Positions 1-8,719 of a stretch of DNA of 50,021 bases are shown here, one piece after another; within the stretch, counting starts at the first letter, position 1; each line of letters begins with the position of its first letter. Source of the DNA: Acidovorax sp. MR-S7 (GTDB lineage: Bacteria > Pseudomonadota > Gammaproteobacteria > Burkholderiales > Burkholderiaceae_C); the NCBI RefSeq assembly GCF_000400995.2, contig NZ_DF238948.1, positions 1-50,021 on the forward strand, in the 5' to 3' direction. Under the pieces are notes generated by a model, which saw only the letters and a program-made list of their open reading frames with translations, made no database searches and was not told the origin of the DNA. The position numbers and the translations under genes are program-made.

Positions 1-74
1 TACCATTCAGTTCGGAGACCGCATCTCCGTCAATTGAAGTCCGACCCGTTTACACAAAAATTCGGACACGCCCA
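1..74. mobile_element. Terminal segment of an IS256-like insertion sequence (left window edge)
   Basis: Reading leftward from about position 72, the minus strand contains GAATTTTTGTGTAAACGGG. This resembles the terminal inverted repeats of IS256-family (mutator-type) elements, whose ends carry a TTGTGTAAA-like motif. A near match, GAATTTTGTGTAAACGGAC, lies at the other window edge in the opposite direction. The body of the element would lie outside the window to the left. No transposase codons can be seen in 74 bases, so the call rests on the terminal motif alone. Confidence 0.45.
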
Positions 75-1072
75 TCACAGGACTGCGCGAGAGTACAACG
101 AGTTCACCGGCATTGCCCGCACTACCGTGCGCTCGATTGGGTCGACGATCGCCTCCCACACCTGATCCGCCATGGGCCCGACAACCCCTACCGGGTCCGT
201 CGCCGCATCCAGCCCGAACTGACCCACGCCGAGGATGCCCGCGCGCTCCACGCCGTGCTGCAGCCAGTCCGCGGCACCGTACCCCTGCATGTAGCCCGGC
301 AGCTCACCCGCGCCGAGCATCAGCCCCTTGGTGATGTCTGCGCCGATCATCGTGGGCACGTACCAGGCCAGCGCGCCCATGGGCGCGTAGTTGTTGTGCC
401 CGGCCTCGTTCTTCGCGCGGGTGAGCATCGTGTGGTGGAAGCTGTATGCGAACTGCTTGAGGTGCCAGAACATGCCGAAGTGCGGGTCCGACCCCCACGC
501 CGGGCGCTGGCCGGCGCTCGGGCTCAGGATCGCGCCCTCCACCCAGCGCACGATGGCGCTGTTGACCTTGTCCACGATGGCCTCGGCCTCGCGCACCGTC
601 AGCTCCGGGCGCTCGCGCAGCAGTACGTCCTTGCGGGCGATGAGCTGGCCGTCCGCGTCCAGGGGCAGCTCGCCCACTGCGAAGCCCAGCTCCTTCATCC
701 AACGCGCGCTGTGCTGGTCGCGCCCCTGGTTGTGGCGCAGCATGAACTGCACCGCGCTCTTGGTGGCGGCCACGCGCATGGCGCGGTTCCAAGGCTCCAG
801 GCCGTTGGCCTTGAACATCATCTCGTTGGTGCGCCGCGCGAAGCCCTTGTGGTAGACCGACCCGTATTCGTCGGCCAGCAGGTGGCTGAAGGTCGCCGAG
901 TCGATCACCCCGGCATGCTCGGCCAGCCGCTCCCACTCGTCCTTCTGCCGCTCGGCCGGCTCCTCGCGGATCATGTTGCCCCAGTTGCGGGCCACCTCCT
1001 TCATGCCCCGCACGAAGGCGTTCAGCGCGTCCTTCACTTCACCGCCGCGCACCACGATGCCCCCCGCCGTAC
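75..1072 (-). pseudogene. Remnant of a large phage structural or polyvalent protein
   Basis: About 330 residues are open on the minus strand from near 1072 to a stop at 75-77. The composition is that of a long phage protein: charged helices, then a Gly/Ala/Met-rich hydrophobic tail (GALAWYVPTMIGADITKGL). Stretches such as HLLADEYGSVYHKGFARRTN and FGMFWHLKQFAYSFHHTM recall the C-terminal parts of very large podovirus or jumbo-phage proteins. That is an impression, not a database match. There is no start codon with a ribosome site: upstream of about 1072 the open frame runs antisense through another gene, so the N-terminus is missing. The C-terminus meets the IS-like end at about 72. It is most likely debris of an integrated phage next to the tRNA-Val genes. 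Confidence 0.5.
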
Positions 1073-1076
1073 GGAG

Positions 1077-1772
1077 ACCGGGCCCATCCCGGTCAGCACC
1101 ACGTCCCGATCCACCTGTCCAGCTGCATGCCCTCTCAAGGGCAACGGCTGCTATGCGGACTCTGGCCCGCTGGCGCTTCACTGGAACGCCGTTTCGAAAG
1201 GAACAAGAGGCCATGACATTGACCACTTCTGCAATGAAATCCGTCGGCTCCCCAAGGGCCAACTCTGGCGCTACGGCCAGGCCGGTGATCTCCCAGGCGA
1301 CACCCATCAAATCGACGCTGAAAGCCTTCAGAAAATCGTCGATGCGAACCGCGGTCGGCGAGGTTTTGCCTATACGCACTACCCAGCTGCTGAGTCTGAG
1401 AACGCTCGCGCAGTTGAGAGCGCAAACGCTGCGGGGTTCGTGATCAACCTGTCGGCCAATGACCTCGACCACGCCGACCAGCTCGTTGATCTGGGGATCG
1501 CTCCCGTGGTCACCCTGCTACCGGCCGATCAGGTCACACCCACGGTCACACCCGCAGGGCGCACCGTTGCCATCTGCCCGGCCAGCGTCCGCGACGACGT
1601 CTCCTGCGCCACATGCGGCGTGTGCGCGGTCGCGCACCGCAAGGCCATCATCGGATTCCCTGCCCACGGCTCAGGTGCCAAGAAGGCGCAGCGCGTGTTT
1701 TTCATGCGCCAGGAGCCGGCTGGACACAGTGCGGTCACACTGGAAGACGCGCCGGCTGCCCCGCCGGCCTGA
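1077..1772 (+). pseudogene. 5'-truncated uncharacterised phage protein with a Cys-rich N-terminus
   Basis: About 231 residues are open on the plus strand from near 1077 to the stop at 1770-1772. The visible start of the conserved part is TGPIPVSTTSRSTCPAACP, followed by LKGNGCYADSGPLALHW. Later come QLWRYGQAGDLPG, DANRGRRGFAYTHYP, a Leu-rich segment ending VVTLLPADQ, and CATCGVC with AIIGFPAHG. I recognise this as an uncharacterised family common in phages and mobile elements, with clustered cysteines (CPAACPLKGNGC and CATCGVC) that could bind a metal. No start codon or ribosome site lies in front of the conserved part. The frame continues antisense through the neighbouring phage remnant, so roughly the first ten residues are probably lost at a rearrangement junction around 1060-1077. 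Confidence 0.55.
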
Positions 1773-1899
1773 GCGCTGCACCACGGCGCGAGTGCTCAAA
1801 AATGGCACCAAAACAGGCCCAGTGTGACCAAACGATGTGTCCACGTCGTCGACGATCAACCGTTTTTAACCGCCGATCGTTCGGGACTGGACAAAGAAA

Positions 1900-1928
1900 A
1901 AGGACTTGAGGATTGCTCCTAAGTCCTT
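1900..1928 (-). terminator. Rho-independent terminator of the tRNA-Val transcript
   Basis: On the minus strand AAGGACTTAGGA, a GCAA loop and TCCTCAAGTCCTT form a 12-bp stem with one bulge. A T-rich tract (TTTTTC) follows at 1893-1900. It sits 19 bases past the 3' end of the distal tRNA-Val gene, exactly where a tRNA transcript should stop. Confidence 0.8.
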
Positions 1929-1947
1929 GATCTCATTCAGAAAAAAC

Positions 1948-2022
1948 TGGTGGGTGATACATGGATCGAACATGTGACCCCTGCCGTGTGAAGGCAGTGC
2001 TCTACCGCTGAGCTAATCACCC
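1948..2022 (-). tRNA. tRNA-Val (anticodon CAC), distal copy
   Basis: This 75-base gene with encoded CCA folds as a complete cloverleaf. The acceptor stem is GGGTGAT/ATCACCC, the D arm GCTC-AGCGGTA-GAGC, the anticodon stem CTGCC/GGCAG with loop TTCACAC (anticodon CAC, reading GTG valine codons), and the T arm ACATG-TTCGATC-CATGT, ending in ACCA. It is identical to the copy at 2054-2128 and probably co-transcribed with it. Its 3' end faces the phage remnants at 75-1772, and tRNA 3' ends are classic phage integration sites. Confidence 0.96.
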
Positions 2023-2053
2023 GAACCGGGCCTGCGGTCCGCTTCGAAAAAAC

Positions 2054-2128
2054 TGGTGGGTGATACATGGATCGAACATGTGACCCCTGCCGTGTGAAGG
2101 CAGTGCTCTACCGCTGAGCTAATCACCC
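2054..2128 (-). tRNA. tRNA-Val (anticodon CAC), proximal copy
   Basis: This copy is identical to the one at 1948-2022, with the same cloverleaf, CAC anticodon and encoded CCA. It is the promoter-proximal copy. The upstream neighbour dnaQ ends only 23 bases away on the same strand, and a CATAAT box at 2151-2156 overlaps the dnaQ stop codon. A phage inserted at the 3' end of one copy would leave the other intact. Confidence 0.96.
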
Positions 2129-2150
2129 GTGTCGTTTGCGACAGCCTGCG

Positions 2151-2156
2151 ATTATG
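2151..2156 (-). promoter_or_regulatory. Possible -10 box for the tRNA-Val pair
   Basis: The minus strand reads TGCCATAATCGC here. CATAAT differs from the sigma-70 -10 consensus by one base and lies about 22 bases before the first tRNA nucleotide. No good -35 box is visible at the right distance, so transcription might instead come from dnaQ. Confidence 0.35.
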
Positions 2157-2880
2157 GCACAGCTTTCAGGCCGTCCTGGAAAGATCGCCAAATTGTTTTG
2201 CCGCCGCTGGCCTTGTCGATCTGCGCCAGCACGTCCTCGTGCTCGGCCAGCTCCTGGGCGCTGGCGGGCAGCACGACCAGCGCGATGCGGCTCAGGTCCA
2301 CTGCCGCCACGCGCACGCCGCCCTCGCTGCCCTGCGCATCGTCTGCGATCAGCAGCGCGTCCTGGCCGCGGGTCATGTTGATGTAGACGTCGGCCAGCAG
2401 CTCGGCGTCGAGCAGAGCGCCGTGCAGCGTGCGGCCGGAATTGTCCACCTCCAGGCGGTCGCACAGCGCGTCCAGCGAGTTGCGCTTGCCGGGGAACATC
2501 TCCTTGGCCATGGCCAGGGTGTCGGTGATGCCGCCAACGTAGGTGGTGAACGGCGGGCGGCCCAGGCGCTCCAGTTCCTTGTTGATGAAACCGACGTCGA
2601 ACGCCGCGTTGTGGATGATGATCTCGGCGCCCTGCATGAAGGCGAGGATGTCGTCGGCCACCTCGGCGAACTTGGGCTTGTCGCGCAGGAACTCCGTCGT
2701 CAGCCCGTGCACGCGCAGCGCGTCCTCGTGGCTGTCGCGCTCGGGGTTGATGTAGAGGTGCAGGTGGTTGCCGGTGAGCTTGCGGTTGAGCAGTTCCACG
2801 CAGCCGATCTCGATGATGCGGTCGCCGTTCTCGGCCGACAGGCCCGTGGTTTCCGTGTCGAAGACGATCTGGCGCGTCAT
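2152..2880 (-). CDS. dnaQ: DNA polymerase III epsilon subunit (3'-5' proofreading exonuclease)
   Basis: The 242-residue product is the usual length for DnaQ. All three exonuclease motifs are present: ExoI FDTETTGL near residue 7 with the two catalytic acids, ExoII IHNAAFDVGF near 95, and ExoIII HGALLDAELLADVY near 155 with the HxAxxD signature. A C-terminal tail follows that in the family binds the polymerase alpha subunit. It removes mismatched nucleotides within the replicative polymerase core. The start MTRQIVFDTETTG was chosen because it sits just before the first motif; an in-frame upstream extension would be translated repeat DNA (2881-2965). The gene follows fdx on the same strand after 85 bp, so it may be read partly from the isc operon. 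Confidence 0.95.
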   Translation of the reverse strand: MTRQIVFDTETTGLSAENGDRIIEIGCVELLNRKLTGNHLHLYINPERDSHEDALRVHGLTTEFLRDKPKFAEVADDILAFMQGAEIIIHNAAFDVGFINKELERLGRPPFTTYVGGITDTLAMAKEMFPGKRNSLDALCDRLEVDNSGRTLHGALLDAELLADVYINMTRGQDALLIADDAQGSEGGVRVAAVDLSRIALVVLPASAQELAEHEDVLAQIDKASGGKTIWRSFQDGLKAVP

Positions 2881-2965
2881 ACGTGCCCCCACGCTCGGCA
2901 CTTCGTGTGCTCGCTGCCCCCCAGGGGAGCGCGAGCTTGCTTGGGGCGGCCCGGCGCTGCGCTCA
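2881..2965. repeat. GC-rich dispersed intergenic repeat between fdx and dnaQ
   Basis: The gap between fdx and dnaQ is filled by a GC-rich block with internal inverted symmetry (CTGCCCCCCAGGGG; GAGCTTGCTTGGGGCGGC). I recall closely similar blocks (CACTTCGTGTG...CTTGCTTGGGGCGGC) as intergenic repeats in Acidovorax and Comamonas genomes. Only one copy is present here, so repetitiveness cannot be shown from this window. Confidence 0.45.
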
Positions 2966-3304
2966 TCAGTGGTTTTCCTTGGCATGGTTGATGGAGTACT
3001 TGGGGATCTCCACGGTCACGTCGCTCTGCGCGAGGATGGCCTGGCACGACAGGCGCGACTGCGGCTCCAGGCCCCAGGCGCGGTCGAGCATGTCTTCTTC
3101 CTGCTCGTCGGCCTCGCCCAGCGACTCGAAGCCCTGGCGCACGACGACGTGGCAGGTGGTGCAGGCGGCGACCATGTCGCAGGCGTGCTCGATCTTGATG
3201 CCGTTTTCGAGCAGCGCCTCGCAGATCGAGGTGCCGGCGGGCGCGCTGACCTGCGCGCCTTCGGGGCAGTATTCGGGGTGGGGCAGTATCTTGATGACGG
3301 GCAT
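2966..3304 (-). CDS. fdx: ISC-type [2Fe-2S] ferredoxin
   Basis: This 112-residue adrenodoxin-type ferredoxin has its cluster ligands in a CX5CX2C arrangement (ACDMVAACTTC) plus a fourth cysteine in RLSCQAIL, the classic Isc ferredoxin pattern. It is the electron donor for cluster assembly on IscU. The gene is the last of hscB-hscA-fdx, starting 17 bp after hscA on the same strand, which supports the assignment over a metabolic ferredoxin. Confidence 0.95.
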   Translation of the reverse strand: MPVIKILPHPEYCPEGAQVSAPAGTSICEALLENGIKIEHACDMVAACTTCHVVVRQGFESLGEADEQEEDMLDRAWGLEPQSRLSCQAILAQSDVTVEIPKYSINHAKENH

Positions 3305-3321
3305 GGGAGGTATCCAGGAGT

Positions 3322-5190
<1,869 letters not shown>

Positions 5191-5233
5191 GGGGAATGTG
5201 GTTCTTGTGGTCGTGTGCGTGGAGGTGCAGGGG

Positions 5234-5752
5234 CTATTGTCCCAGTTGCTCCCGGCGCAGTTCGATGTCGTGCGCGAATCGCGCAATGAACATGAGGGCT
5301 CTGACCTCGCGCGCCGCGCCGGCCCAGTCCTGCCGGTCGTCGATCAGCGTGGCCAGGCGCTCCAGCGCGGCGCGGCGGGCGGCCTGGGTTTCGTCGTCCA
5401 ATGCGTCAAGCGCGTCGCCGCCCCGTGCATCGTCCAGGGCCTCGCGCCACTCCATCTGCTGCATGAGGAAGGCGGCGGGCATGGCCGTGTTGTCCTCGGC
5501 CCGGATGGGCGCGCCGTGCAGCTCGCACAGGTAGGCGGCGCGGCGCTGCGGGTCTTTCAGGCGCTGGTAGGCCTCGTTGATGCGCACCGACCACTGCATG
5601 GCCACGCGCTGCGCGGCCGGCCCTTGAGCGGCGAAGCGGTCGGGATGGGCCTCACGCTGCAGTTCCTTCCAGCGCGCATCGAGAAACGCGCGGTCCTGGG
5701 CGAAGCGGCGCGGCACGCCGAAGAGCTCGAAGTCGTCGGATTGGAGGTTCAT
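5234..5752 (-). CDS. hscB: Fe-S assembly J-domain co-chaperone HscB
   Basis: The 172-residue protein has an N-terminal J domain (residues about 5-75) with the HPD tripeptide in EAHPDRFA, which stimulates the HscA ATPase. A C-terminal helical domain binds IscU. No Shine-Dalgarno sequence is visible in front of the ATG at 5752. The preceding 90 bases are taken up by a long hairpin (5759-5840) whose arm ends about seven bases before the start, and a terminator lies further upstream. Expression of hscBA-fdx may therefore depend on readthrough or on a promoter not identified here. Confidence 0.95.
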   Translation of the reverse strand: MNLQSDDFELFGVPRRFAQDRAFLDARWKELQREAHPDRFAAQGPAAQRVAMQWSVRINEAYQRLKDPQRRAAYLCELHGAPIRAEDNTAMPAAFLMQQMEWREALDDARGGDALDALDDETQAARRAALERLATLIDDRQDWAGAAREVRALMFIARFAHDIELRREQLGQ

Positions 5753-5758
5753 AAAAAT

Positions 5759-5840
5759 GTGAGCGGCTTGCGCTGGCTGGCACTCGTTTTCAGGTGCTTT
5801 TCATATGAGAACTGGCTTGCAACAGGCGCAGGCAGCTCAC
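5759..5840. repeat. Long imperfect hairpin, variant of the dispersed palindromic repeat
   Basis: GTGAGCGGCTTGCGC (5759-5773) pairs with GCGCAGGCAGCTCAC (5826-5840), 13 of 15 bases. The loop contains the small palindrome TCATATGA. Read on the minus strand it begins AGCTGCCTGCGC, like the dispersed repeat at 25543, so it is probably an enlarged family member. A T6 run follows on the plus-strand side (5841-5846). Confidence 0.65.
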
Positions 5841-5860
5841 TTTTTTGAAAAGCGTCCATA

Positions 5861-5892
5861 AAAAAACCGCCAGCACGGTCAGCGGTGGCGGT
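5861..5892 (-). terminator. Rho-independent terminator after iscA
   Basis: On the minus strand ACCGCCA (from 5892) pairs with TGGCGGT, followed directly by a run of seven T (5860-5866). It lies 19 bases past the iscA stop and before hscB, inside what is usually one operon. It should end a large share of iscRSUA transcripts and lower hscBA-fdx output. Confidence 0.8.
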
Positions 5893-5911
5893 CTGCTCGG
5901 AACGCTCGGCG

Positions 5912-6235
5912 TCAGACGCGAAAGCTCTCCCCGCAGCCGCAGCGGTCGCGCTCGTTGGGGTTGTTGAAGCGAAAGCCCTCGTTGAGCCCCTCGCGCACGA
6001 AGTCCAGCTCGGTGCCGTCGATGTAGGCCAGGCTCTTGGGATCGATGAGCACCTTGACGCCGTGGTTCTCGAACACGATGTCCTCCGGCGCCGCCTCGTC
6101 CACGTATTCGAGCTTGTAGGCCAGGCCCGAGCAGCCCGTGGTCTTGACGCCGAGGCGCACGCCCAGCCCCTTGCCCCGGCGGGAAAGGTAGCGGTTCACA
6201 TGCCGGGCGGCGGCTTCGGTCAGCGTGATGGCCAT
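5912..6235 (-). CDS. iscA: A-type Fe-S carrier/scaffold IscA
   Basis: The 107-residue A-type carrier has the three conserved cysteines, one in [13 protein letters not shown] and two in the C-terminal CGCGESF. It accepts and passes on clusters or iron during maturation of [4Fe-4S] proteins. The start [10 protein letters not shown] lies five bases after the iscU stop, indicating translational coupling. It is followed by a terminator and a hairpin before hscB. Confidence 0.95.
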   Translation of the reverse strand: MAITLTEAAARHVNRYLSRRGKGLGVRLGVKTTGCSGLAYKLEYVDEAAPEDIVFENHGVKVLIDPKSLAYIDGTELDFVREGLNEGFRFNNPNERDRCGCGESFRV

Positions 6236-6240
6236 GGTCT

Positions 6241-6642
6241 TCAGGCGGCTTCCATGGCCGCGCCGTGCTTGGCCTTGTAGTCGTTGACGGCGGCCTTGAT
6301 CGCGTCTTCGGCCAGGATGGAGCAGTGGATCTTCACGGGCGGCAGCGCCAGCTCCTGCGCGATCTCGCTGTTCTTGAGCTGCGCCGCTTCGTCCAGCGTC
6401 TTGCCCTTGACCCATTCCGTGACCAGCGACGACGAAGCGATGGCCGAGCCGCAGCCGTAGGTCTTGAAGCGCGCGTCCTCGATGACGCCGGTGTCCGGGT
6501 TCACCTTGATCTGCAGCTTCATCACGTCGCCGCAGGCGGGCGCGCCCACCATGCCGGTGCCCACGGTGTCGTCGCCCTTGTCGAACGAACCGACGTTGCG
6601 GGGGTTTTCGTAATGGTCGATCACTTTGTCAGAGTAAGCCAT
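6241..6642 (-). CDS. iscU: Fe-S cluster scaffold protein IscU
   Basis: The 133-residue scaffold on which [2Fe-2S] clusters are built. Cys37 (GAPACGD, with Asp39), Cys64 (YGCGSAIA) and Cys107 are the cluster ligands. LPPVKIHC carries the LPPVK loop that HscA recognises. It is placed 19 bp after iscS and directly before iscA, the canonical order. Confidence 0.97.
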   Translation of the reverse strand: MAYSDKVIDHYENPRNVGSFDKGDDTVGTGMVGAPACGDVMKLQIKVNPDTGVIEDARFKTYGCGSAIASSSLVTEWVKGKTLDEAAQLKNSEIAQELALPPVKIHCSILAEDAIKAAVNDYKAKHGAAMEAA

Positions 6643-6661
6643 GGTGTGTTCTCCTTGTCTT

Positions 6662-7882
6662 TCAGTGGGCAGCCCATTGGATGGTGCTCAGGTCGACACC
6701 GTCCTTGTACATCTCCCACAGGGGGCTCAGTTCGCGCAGCTTGGCCACGTTGTGGCGGATGACGGAGATCGCGTAGTCGATCTCCTCCTCGGTCGTGAAG
6801 CGGCCGATGGTCATGCGCAGGCTGCTGTGCGCCAGCTCGTCGCTGCGGCCCAGGGCACGCAGCACGTAGCTGGGTTCCAGGCTCGCCGAGGTGCAGGCCG
6901 AGCCGCTGGAGACGGCCAGGCCCTTGATGCCCATGATGAGCGATTCGCCCTCGACGAAGTTGAAGCTCATGTTCAGGTTCTGCGGCACGCGGTGTTCCAT
7001 GCTGCCGTTGATGAACACCTGCTCGATGTCCTTCAGGCCGTCCAGCAGGCGCTGCTGCAGGGCACGGGCCTTGGCGTTCACCTCGTCCATTTCGAGCTTG
7101 ATGATGCGGAAGGCCTCGCCCATGCCCACGATCTGGTGCGTGGGCAGCGTGCCCGAGCGCATGCCGCGCTCGTGGCCACCGCCGTGGATCTGCGCCTCCA
7201 GGCGCACGCGCGGCTTGCGGCGCACGTACAGCGCGCCCACGCCCTTGGGGCCGTAGGTCTTGTGCGCGGTCATGCTCATCAGGTCGATGGGTAGGGTCTT
7301 CACGTCGATCTCGACGCGGCCTGTGGCCTGCGCGGCATCCACATGGAACAGGATGCCCTTCTCGCGGCAGATCGCGCCGATGGCGGGAATGTCCTGGATC
7401 ACGCCGATCTCGTTGTTCACGAACAGCACGCTCACCAGGATGGTGTCGGGGCGCAGGGCAGCCTTGAAGGCGTCCAGGTCCAGCAGACCGTCTTCCTTGA
7501 CGTCCATGTAGGTCACCTCGAAGCCCTGGCGCTCCAACTCGCGCATGGTGTCCAGCACTGCCTTGTGCTCGGTCTTCAGGGTGATCAGGTGCTTGCCCTT
7601 GCCCTGGTAGAAGTGGGCCGCGCCCTTGAGCGCGAGGTTGATGGACTCGGTGGCGCCGCTGGTCCAGACGATCTCGCGCGCATCGGCGCCGATCAGGTCG
7701 GCCACGTGGCCGCGGGCCTTCTCGATGGCTTCTTCGGCCTCCCAGCCCCAGGCATGGCTACGCGAGGCGGCGTTGCCGAAGTGCTCGCGCAGCCACGGGA
7801 TCATCGCGTCGACGACGCGCGGATCCACGGGCGTGGTGGCGCCGTAGTCCAGGTAGATGGGGAAATGCGGGGTCATGTCCAT
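6662..7882 (-). CDS. iscS: Cysteine desulfurase IscS
   Basis: This 406-residue PLP enzyme takes sulfur from L-cysteine, giving alanine and an enzyme persulfide for IscU, tRNA thiolation and cofactor synthesis. The PLP lysine is in [12 protein letters not shown] (about residue 208) and the persulfide cysteine in [13 protein letters not shown] (about residue 330). Two Met codons (7882 and 7876) are both possible starts; the first is given. It follows iscR by 63 bp in the same operon. Confidence 0.97.
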   Translation of the reverse strand: MDMTPHFPIYLDYGATTPVDPRVVDAMIPWLREHFGNAASRSHAWGWEAEEAIEKARGHVADLIGADAREIVWTSGATESINLALKGAAHFYQGKGKHLITLKTEHKAVLDTMRELERQGFEVTYMDVKEDGLLDLDAFKAALRPDTILVSVLFVNNEIGVIQDIPAIGAICREKGILFHVDAAQATGRVEIDVKTLPIDLMSMTAHKTYGPKGVGALYVRRKPRVRLEAQIHGGGHERGMRSGTLPTHQIVGMGEAFRIIKLEMDEVNAKARALQQRLLDGLKDIEQVFINGSMEHRVPQNLNMSFNFVEGESLIMGIKGLAVSSGSACTSASLEPSYVLRALGRSDELAHSSLRMTIGRFTTEEEIDYAISVIRHNVAKLRELSPLWEMYKDGVDLSTIQWAAH

Positions 7883-7945
7883 GGCTGGCTCAGGATCGGT
7901 TCTGGCTGGCGGAAAAAACGGGATTTAGCGAAGGCGTTGCAGAAA

Positions 7946-8482
7946 TCACGACTTGGCAAATGCATTGCCAAGGGCGAACACCGAGTTGGGCGCGTTCACG
8001 CGGATCGGCTTGACCACCGGCGTGGTGGAGATCGCACGGCGCGCGACGGGCTTGTCCTCGATCTGCACGCCCTTGGCGAGCTGGTCGTCCACGAGCTTTT
8101 GCAGGGTGACGGAGTCGAGGAACTCGACCATGCGCTGGTTCAGCGATGCCCAGAGCTCGTGCGTCATGCACCGGCCGGCCTCGCCCAGGCAGTTTTCCTT
8201 GCCGCCGCACTGGGTGGCGTCGATGGGCTCGTCCACCGAGACGATGATGTCGGCCACGGTGATGTCGGCCGCCTTGCGCGCCAGGGTGTAGCCGCCGCCG
8301 GGGCCGCGGGTGGATTCCACCAGCTCGTGACGGCGCAGCTTGCCGAAGAGCTGCTCCAGGTAGGACAGCGAGATCTGCTGGCGCTGGCTGATGGCCGCCA
8401 GCGTGACGGGGCCGTTGTTCTGGCGCAGGGCCAGGTCAATCATGGCGGTGACCGCAAAACGGCCTTTGGTGGTGAGACGCAT
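7946..8482 (-). CDS. iscR: Fe-S cluster sensing regulator IscR (Rrf2 family)
   Basis: The 178-residue Rrf2-family winged-helix regulator starts MRLTTKGRFAVTAM. The DNA-binding part covers about 1-70. The cluster ligands are in QCGGKENCLGEAGRCMTHEL: Cys92, Cys98 and Cys105 with His108. The spacing is CX5CX6C, one residue longer in the second gap than E. coli IscR. With a [2Fe-2S] cluster it represses its own operon; without it, other promoters are controlled. The start is set by homology and the downstream position of the promoter near 8651. A leader of roughly 160 bases precedes it. Confidence 0.95.
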   Translation of the reverse strand: MRLTTKGRFAVTAMIDLALRQNNGPVTLAAISQRQQISLSYLEQLFGKLRRHELVESTRGPGGGYTLARKAADITVADIIVSVDEPIDATQCGGKENCLGEAGRCMTHELWASLNQRMVEFLDSVTLQKLVDDQLAKGVQIEDKPVARRAISTTPVVKPIRVNAPNSVFALGNAFAKS

Positions 8483-8633
8483 CGCAAGCTCCTTTGGTTT
8501 GGCTTGATCGTTATGAAAACGCCATGGAGCGGGCTTGTGACCGCGTCCTGGCTCCGTCCCCGCCCTTTCCCGCAAATCAACCGCCGCTGTGGCGGCCGTC
8601 TGGGGCCCTTCTTCGTGTCGTGGGGTTTGCTTT

Positions 8634-8656
8634 CCTGAGTAATTGACCCGAGTATA
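8634..8656 (-). promoter_or_regulatory. isc operon promoter with IscR type-1-like operator
   Basis: The minus strand contains a TGC-extended -10 box TATACT (8656-8651). It is followed by CGGGTCAATTACTCAGG, and together with ATACTC this gives a dyad related to the IscR type-1 box of other proteobacteria (ATA-YYGACT-AT-rich-AGTC-like). The site overlaps the start region, as expected for repression by holo-IscR. The -35 region (around ACAAAA) is weak, consistent with an extended -10 promoter. Confidence 0.6.
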
Positions 8657-8719
8657 GCACAAATCCCTATTGTTTTTGTCGGGTAAATGAACCGTGCGGT
8701 CGCGTTTTCGCCTGCTCCG

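Larger units (their letters stand above)
1941..2129. repeat. Tandem 106-bp-period duplication carrying tRNA-Val
   Basis: Bases 1941-2023 and 2047-2129 are identical over 83 bp: an A6 run, CTGG, the whole tRNA gene and one flanking base. They are separated by 23 unrelated bases. The sharp identity limits show a local tandem duplication of one tRNA gene. Confidence 0.9.

Noticed and set aside
1941-2129. The two tRNA-Val copies as attL and attR of an element
   Set aside because: Only 31 bases separate the two tRNA genes, so no element lies between them; a tandem duplication explains the pattern.
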